From positions 62,001 to 126,000 of the IMG/VR virus record IMGVR_UViG_3300001782_000005: DNA of 64,000 nt; one strand, written 5' to 3'. Position 1 is the first letter of the stretch. Each line of letters starts with the position of its first letter. Positions 61,070 to 64,000 of this stretch are shown here, piece by piece. The DNA is from a virus. The position numbers and the translations under genes are program-made. Under the pieces are notes generated by a model. It was not told the DNA's origin, made no database searches, and saw only the letters and a list, made by a program, of their open reading frames with translations.

Positions 61070-62097
61070 TATCTCCCTGGATAATTTGGTATTTGCTCTG
61101 GTCGGCAATCAACCGGATTAACTGATTTATCATCTCTAAATCTTAAAAACCTCGGAATGACAAGGGTAACAGATGATCTTGCACCAACTTGTTGATACAC
61201 TCCATTTCTATACTCATAAGCAGACATCTGTTTAAGATGTGCTCTATCGTATCGAATTTCAATAACTCGCTCAGGAGGAACAAGAAATTCAGTACCTAAA
61301 TCCTGAACCTTTGTTTTTTGTACTTCCTTAAATAAAAATTTTCTCTGAGCATGAGTATACCCGCTTCCCACATTTGAACTTAACAAGAATGTTCCATCCT
61401 TATCAACCCAAGCAGTCTTCAAATATGAAATCCAACCTTTTTCCCAAGCAGGCATTATAGTACTGCCAGCACCAATTACAGCAACATCAGCTGTATAGTG
61501 GGGTTTAACTTTAAATGCTCTTCCATCAGGCATTCGAGCAACTATACCCTCAATGCCAACTATATTTTGAACCTTTCTCCATAAATCTCTGAATTCTTTT
61601 ATACCACCTTTGACCCAATTTGGTATATGAATTCTTCCTGCTCTTCCCTTAAAAAATCTATTGATAAGATCAAGTGCAGTAGGAAAGGACTTTACCTTCT
61701 TATCATTAATCATCATTACATCAAATGTATAATGATGGACTAAAGGGGCATTTTGAGGTTTATAAGAGGTTTTAATAATACTCTCCGTCTTATTGAATGG
61801 AAGAATTTTACCACTTTTAACTGCAATAACCTCTCCCATTATAATCGCAGATTTTATATTATTTCTAAGAAGAACACTTCGATACTCATCTAAAACGGGA
61901 ACGTCCTTAATCTCTATATTATTGATGGAGACCAATTTAGCATCTTCTCCACGAAATATCATTGCACCAAGTTGGCCATCCATCTTCGCAATAAAATACG
62001 CACCACTTACATCGTGAAACTCAGTGACAAAATCTTCATAGGATAACTCTTTTAACCGCAGTTTATTCTTCCAAACTGCAGCATAATTTATTGCCAT
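61069..62097 (-). CDS. ATP-dependent DNA ligase
   Basis: Nucleotidyltransferase motifs in order: KMDG (K38 adenylated), GEV (E89), HYTFDVM (F125), EGIVAR (183-188) and FKVKPH (195-200). A C-terminal OB-fold region of about 140 residues follows, ending with RFLRFRDDK. Length (342 aa) resembles compact viral and LigD-type ligases. Coupling to the AEP polymerase gene reproduces the two catalytic activities of LigD in separate chains. Confidence 0.92.
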   Translation of the reverse strand: MAINYAAVWKNKLRLKELSYEDFVTEFHDVSGAYFIAKMDGQLGAMIFRGEDAKLVSINNIEIKDVPVLDEYRSVLLRNNIKSAIIMGEVIAVKSGKILPFNKTESIIKTSYKPQNAPLVHHYTFDVMMINDKKVKSFPTALDLINRFFKGRAGRIHIPNWVKGGIKEFRDLWRKVQNIVGIEGIVARMPDGRAFKVKPHYTADVAVIGAGSTIMPAWEKGWISYLKTAWVDKDGTFLLSSNVGSGYTHAQRKFLFKEVQKTKVQDLGTEFLVPPERVIEIRYDRAHLKQMSAYEYRNGVYQQVGARSSVTLVIPRFLRFRDDKSVNPVDCRPEQIPNYPGR

Positions 62098-62163
62098 AAA
62101 TACCTCAATTCACGATAGTAACATTTTTAATTTGTTCTTAAAGAAACAAAAAAAAGAGTAGTT

Positions 62164-62191
62164 CAAAAAATAAGGGGACAGTGCCCCTTAC
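62164..62191 (-). terminator. intrinsic terminator
   Basis: Stem AAGGGGCA/TGTCCCCTT-like (AAGGGG with CCCCTT) followed by ATTTTTTG on the minus strand. It follows the 52-aa membrane gene, so the ligase genes start from their own promoter in the 66 bases downstream. Confidence 0.75.
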
Positions 62192-62214
62192 TTCACTTCG
62201 AATCTAATTCTGAG

Positions 62215-62373
62215 CTAAAACGAACTAGCTGCCCACACAATAAACTTTGATGCCTTAATTGTGCAGAAGCCAATGATAATGATGGTCCATGAGATAACAC
62301 CACCCATTATCATGAGTTCAGACAGGAATCCCATCCAATCTCCAAACTTTTCAGACTTAGTTGCTTCTTTCAC
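62215..62373 (-). CDS. single-span membrane protein, 52 aa
   Basis: GTG start with AAGGAGG. A short charged N-terminus is followed by a hydrophobic stretch (MIMGGVISWTIIIIGFC) and a basic-hydrophobic end. A holin-like or membrane-anchor role is possible but no family is recognised. Confidence 0.6.
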   Translation of the reverse strand: MKEATKSEKFGDWMGFLSELMIMGGVISWTIIIIGFCTIKASKFIVWAASSF

Positions 62374-62396
62374 TTCTATCCTCCTTGAGAATTATC

Positions 62397-62534
62397 TTAG
62401 TATATGCCAGCCGCTCGCCCCATGAACACTCCGATAATGAAAGGCCAGAATATTACAAGAGCGATAACTAGGGATATACTAATGGCAAGAACTGTTGAAA
62501 GAACAATCTCTTTGAATTTACTCATCTCTTCCAT
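62397..62534 (-). CDS. single-span membrane protein, 45 aa
   Basis: ATG with AAGGAGG. The core VLSTVLAISISLVIALVIFW is a clear membrane helix ending in IIGVFMGRAAGIY. It is adjacent to another small membrane protein; the pair may act together. Confidence 0.6.
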   Translation of the reverse strand: MEEMSKFKEIVLSTVLAISISLVIALVIFWPFIIGVFMGRAAGIY

Positions 62535-62823
62535 CTCGATCCTCCTTGAGGATTGGAATCTCATCACCATCAGCCAAAATTTCCAATAGACGACCTAATA
62601 CCACATGGTCAAGACCTTCAATAGGAGTATGGATTACTTGAACATCATCTGGAAGTTCAGCTGCACGAGTATGAGGAAGAATTGCTTCCAGGACACTTAT
62701 GTGAGTTTCCATCGACTCTAATAGGTTATCTCGTATTGGATGCCTTGATCTACTAGACTCGATAAGGTCTTTAGCATTCTTTACTTCCTCAATTTTATAC
62801 TCAAGAGTTGCTGTTAGATCCAT
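62518..62823 (-). CDS. hypothetical protein, 101 aa
   Basis: ATG 62823 (GGAGG) is chosen over a longer frame that runs into the upstream gene. A helical coiled N-terminal half is followed by LPDDVQVIHTPIEGLDHVVLGRLLEIL. It overlaps the 45-aa membrane gene by 17 bases. Confidence 0.6.
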   Translation of the reverse strand: MDLTATLEYKIEEVKNAKDLIESSRSRHPIRDNLLESMETHISVLEAILPHTRAAELPDDVQVIHTPIEGLDHVVLGRLLEILADGDEIPILKEDRDGRDE

Positions 62824-63088
62824 AAGCACCTCCTGCGAGAGTTTTCTCTCTTTCTCTTTCAAGGTAAGCATTACGACAGTAATTTGAACACTCAATATCA
62901 GTGGGTTGAAGTTCGCCCTCTACGAAATTAAACCTCTGAGGACAAGTAACTTCAACTCCTTCAAAATAGACCTCTATAAACTTAACTCCGCAGTGACTAC
63001 AATTTCCATTTACATACTTTAATGCTTTCCTAACTCTCTCGATATGACCACACACTAAACAAATCACATAATTAACTTTAATTTCCAT
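62801..63088 (-). CDS. zinc-ribbon protein, 95 aa
   Basis: CLVCGH and CSHCG form a four-Cys zinc ribbon in the first 35 residues, with three more cysteines in TCPQRF...ECSNYC. AAAGGAGG precedes ATG 63088. It is the first gene after the 14-bp motif at 63136. Confidence 0.65.
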   Translation of the reverse strand: MEIKVNYVICLVCGHIERVRKALKYVNGNCSHCGVKFIEVYFEGVEVTCPQRFNFVEGELQPTDIECSNYCRNAYLEREREKTLAGGAYGSNSNS

Positions 63089-63135
63089 TGGTATTATCCT
63101 CCTTTAAAAAGTTTACAAACACAGCCCTATCATTG

Positions 63136-63149
63136 ATTAATATATATAG
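63136..63149 (-). promoter_or_regulatory. 14-bp AT-rich motif, candidate promoter
   Basis: An exact second copy of ATTAATATATATAG, between a strong terminator (63172-63201) and the start of the zinc-ribbon gene 48 bases downstream. Placement fits a promoter better than the other copy does. Confidence 0.45.
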
Positions 63150-63171
63150 TTTTAGATCGTTATAAGTAGAC

Positions 63172-63201
63172 AAAAAAATAAGCGGCAAAATTAAGCCCGC
63201 T
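63172..63201 (-). terminator. intrinsic terminator
   Basis: Stem AGCGG/CCGCT followed by TATTTTTTTG on the minus strand, overlapping the stop of the cysteine-cluster gene. Confidence 0.75.
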
Positions 63202-63452
63202 CATCCTCTATATTTTACATCTTTACGCCAAGTATTTAAATCTGATGTACACCCAGCACCAACATAGATCATTCTTGCAAATGCTCTCTTCTCCCTAGCC
63301 TGTTTACACCAATAACGACCAGCCTCTTCATCCCACATAAGTTTATTACAACGCATATCTTCATCAACCCAATTATGAAAAAGAGCAGCAAAACATGGAA
63401 TTTTAAGGCAGCAATAACCACAACCAACACATGGTTGATAATTTTCATTCAT
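63201..63452 (-). CDS. cysteine-cluster protein (YkgJ-like), 83 aa
   Basis: PCVGCGYCCLKIPC at residues 7-20 has the CxxCxxCC pattern of YkgJ-type cysteine clusters, with further cysteines at about 35, 49 and 68. Such proteins probably bind zinc or an iron-sulfur cluster. GGAG precedes ATG 63452. The function is unknown. Confidence 0.7.
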   Translation of the reverse strand: MNENYQPCVGCGYCCLKIPCFAALFHNWVDEDMRCNKLMWDEEAGRYWCKQAREKRAFARMIYVGAGCTSDLNTWRKDVKYRG

Positions 63453-63466
63453 TAATTAATCTCCTG

Positions 63467-63542
63467 GAAAAAAATAAGGCAGCAACCAAGCAGGGGCATG
63501 GCGGTACCCAAAAAGGGTAACACTTCAACTCAGTTGCTGCCT
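63467..63542 (-). terminator. long-stem terminator with inner hairpin
   Basis: Outer stem AGGCAGCAAC/GTTGCTGCCT encloses a second hairpin TACCC/GGGTA, and TTATTTTTTT follows. The same layout and nearly the same outer stem recur at 63791-63867. Confidence 0.8.
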
Positions 63543-63548
63543 AATTTA

Positions 63549-63776
63549 TTATCTGTGACAAATCGAAGTCCTAGTTCTAGGACCTCTTCTTCTTTTTCTT
63601 TTCTTCTTAAGTCTAATACCGGCCTCACTAGCAAGATCTGGATTTTCTCCCACTATTCTGTAGACTTCCGACCTATCCATGCCCAATTCGCTCGCTGCCC
63701 CCAGTGGCCCGAGTTTAGCCACTAATTGACAAACTCTTTGCGCCCTTATAATTCGAAAATCCTTGGGTTCTTGCAT
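63549..63776 (-). CDS. small HTH protein with basic tail, 75 aa
   Basis: LVAKLGPLGAASELGMDRSEVYRIV (about 17-41) has helix-turn-helix spacing, and the C-terminus is very basic (RLKKKRKRRRGPRTR), so DNA or RNA binding is likely. It stands alone between two terminators, indicating its own promoter and terminator. The second of two ATGs is chosen by GGGAG spacing. Confidence 0.65.
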   Translation of the reverse strand: MQEPKDFRIIRAQRVCQLVAKLGPLGAASELGMDRSEVYRIVGENPDLASEAGIRLKKKRKRRRGPRTRTSICHR

Positions 63777-63790
63777 GAGCATTCTCCCAG

Positions 63791-63867
63791 AAAAAATAAA
63801 GCAACAACCAGGAGAGGGGGAGGGTTTTTGGACTCATTAAAAACCCTTAACTGTCCCGGTTGTTGCC
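63791..63867 (-). terminator. long-stem terminator with inner hairpin
   Basis: Outer stem GCAACAACC/GGTTGTTGC encloses AGGGTTTTT/AAAAACCCT. TTTATTTTTTC follows on the minus strand. It ends the gene at the right edge. Confidence 0.8.
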
Positions 63868-63869
63868 AA

Positions 63870-64000
63870 TTAGTTAATTTCTGAATTTGATCTCCTTTTC
63901 TTTATGGCCATTCTCAATGGTTTGATCTCCCCCCATAGGGCAACCACACAGTAACCTGTAAAAATTCCAAGGTAATCATGAGCAATATCCATCATATCGA
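63870..64000 (-). CDS. C-terminus of a gene running off the right edge
   Basis: An open frame enters from the right edge and stops at 63870-63872. The visible end contains YLGIFTGYCVVALWGE and a basic end KKRRSNSEIN. Two ATGs close to the edge mean it could also be a complete 41-aa peptide. No family is recognised. Confidence 0.45.
   Translation of the reverse strand, partial: DMMDIAHDYLGIFTGYCVVALWGEIKPLRMAIKKRRSNSEIN

Overview
The window reads as the interior of a large (jumbo) tailed-phage genome. About 95% is coding and every supported gene is on the minus strand. Genes are small, tightly packed and often overlap by a few bases (ATGA or TAATG junctions), and most have a strong GGAGG-type ribosome binding site. 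Base composition is AT-rich. No structural, packaging or lysis gene is recognised, so this is a replication, transcription and accessory section. The host cannot be named from the sequence.

Layout, low to high coordinates (transcription runs right to left). 0-19 kb is an accessory region. It holds a ParB-like zinc protein, a methyltransferase-like protein, a phosphoesterase, two HNH proteins, FolE2 (GTP cyclohydrolase IB), a tyrosine-phosphatase-like protein, many tiny Cys-rich proteins, four CCA-encoding tRNAs (Pro, His, Cys, Trp), one aberrant tRNA-like element, a structured non-coding interval near 12.3 kb, and a 1-kb array of 28 units of about 36 bp at 13.5-14.5 kb. 19-25 kb encodes a complete multisubunit RNA polymerase (beta and beta'). 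25-34 kb encodes what looks like a full ubiquitin-like conjugation system: E2-like protein, two E1-like ThiF proteins, a SAP-Ubl fusion ending in Gly, a JAMM peptidase, and an 834-residue protein with a second E2-like signature. A radical SAM/SPASM gene lies upstream. This operon runs directly into the polymerase genes.

34-49 kb is DNA metabolism: Rad50/gp46-like and Mre11/gp47-like proteins, a UvsW-like helicase, QueD, T4-type topoisomerase II subunits (gp52-like and gp39-like), a winged-helix coiled-coil protein, a MoxR-type AAA+ ATPase paired with a metallopeptidase/VWA protein, and an SSB-like protein. 51-60 kb encodes a second, divergent complete RNA polymerase with a cupin gene between its subunits and a receiver-domain-like gene upstream. 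60-62 kb carries an AEP/LigD-type polymerase coupled to an ATP-dependent DNA ligase. The right end has small membrane and Cys-rich proteins separated by strong terminators, with a 14-bp AT-rich motif as candidate promoter.

Two unsplit beta/beta' pairs recall the two polymerases of phiKZ-type phages, but the subunits are not split here. FolE2 plus QueD suggests a 7-deazaguanine DNA or tRNA modification pathway, with the remaining steps elsewhere. The strongest candidates for something new are the Ub-like system fused to the polymerase operon and the 36-bp array.
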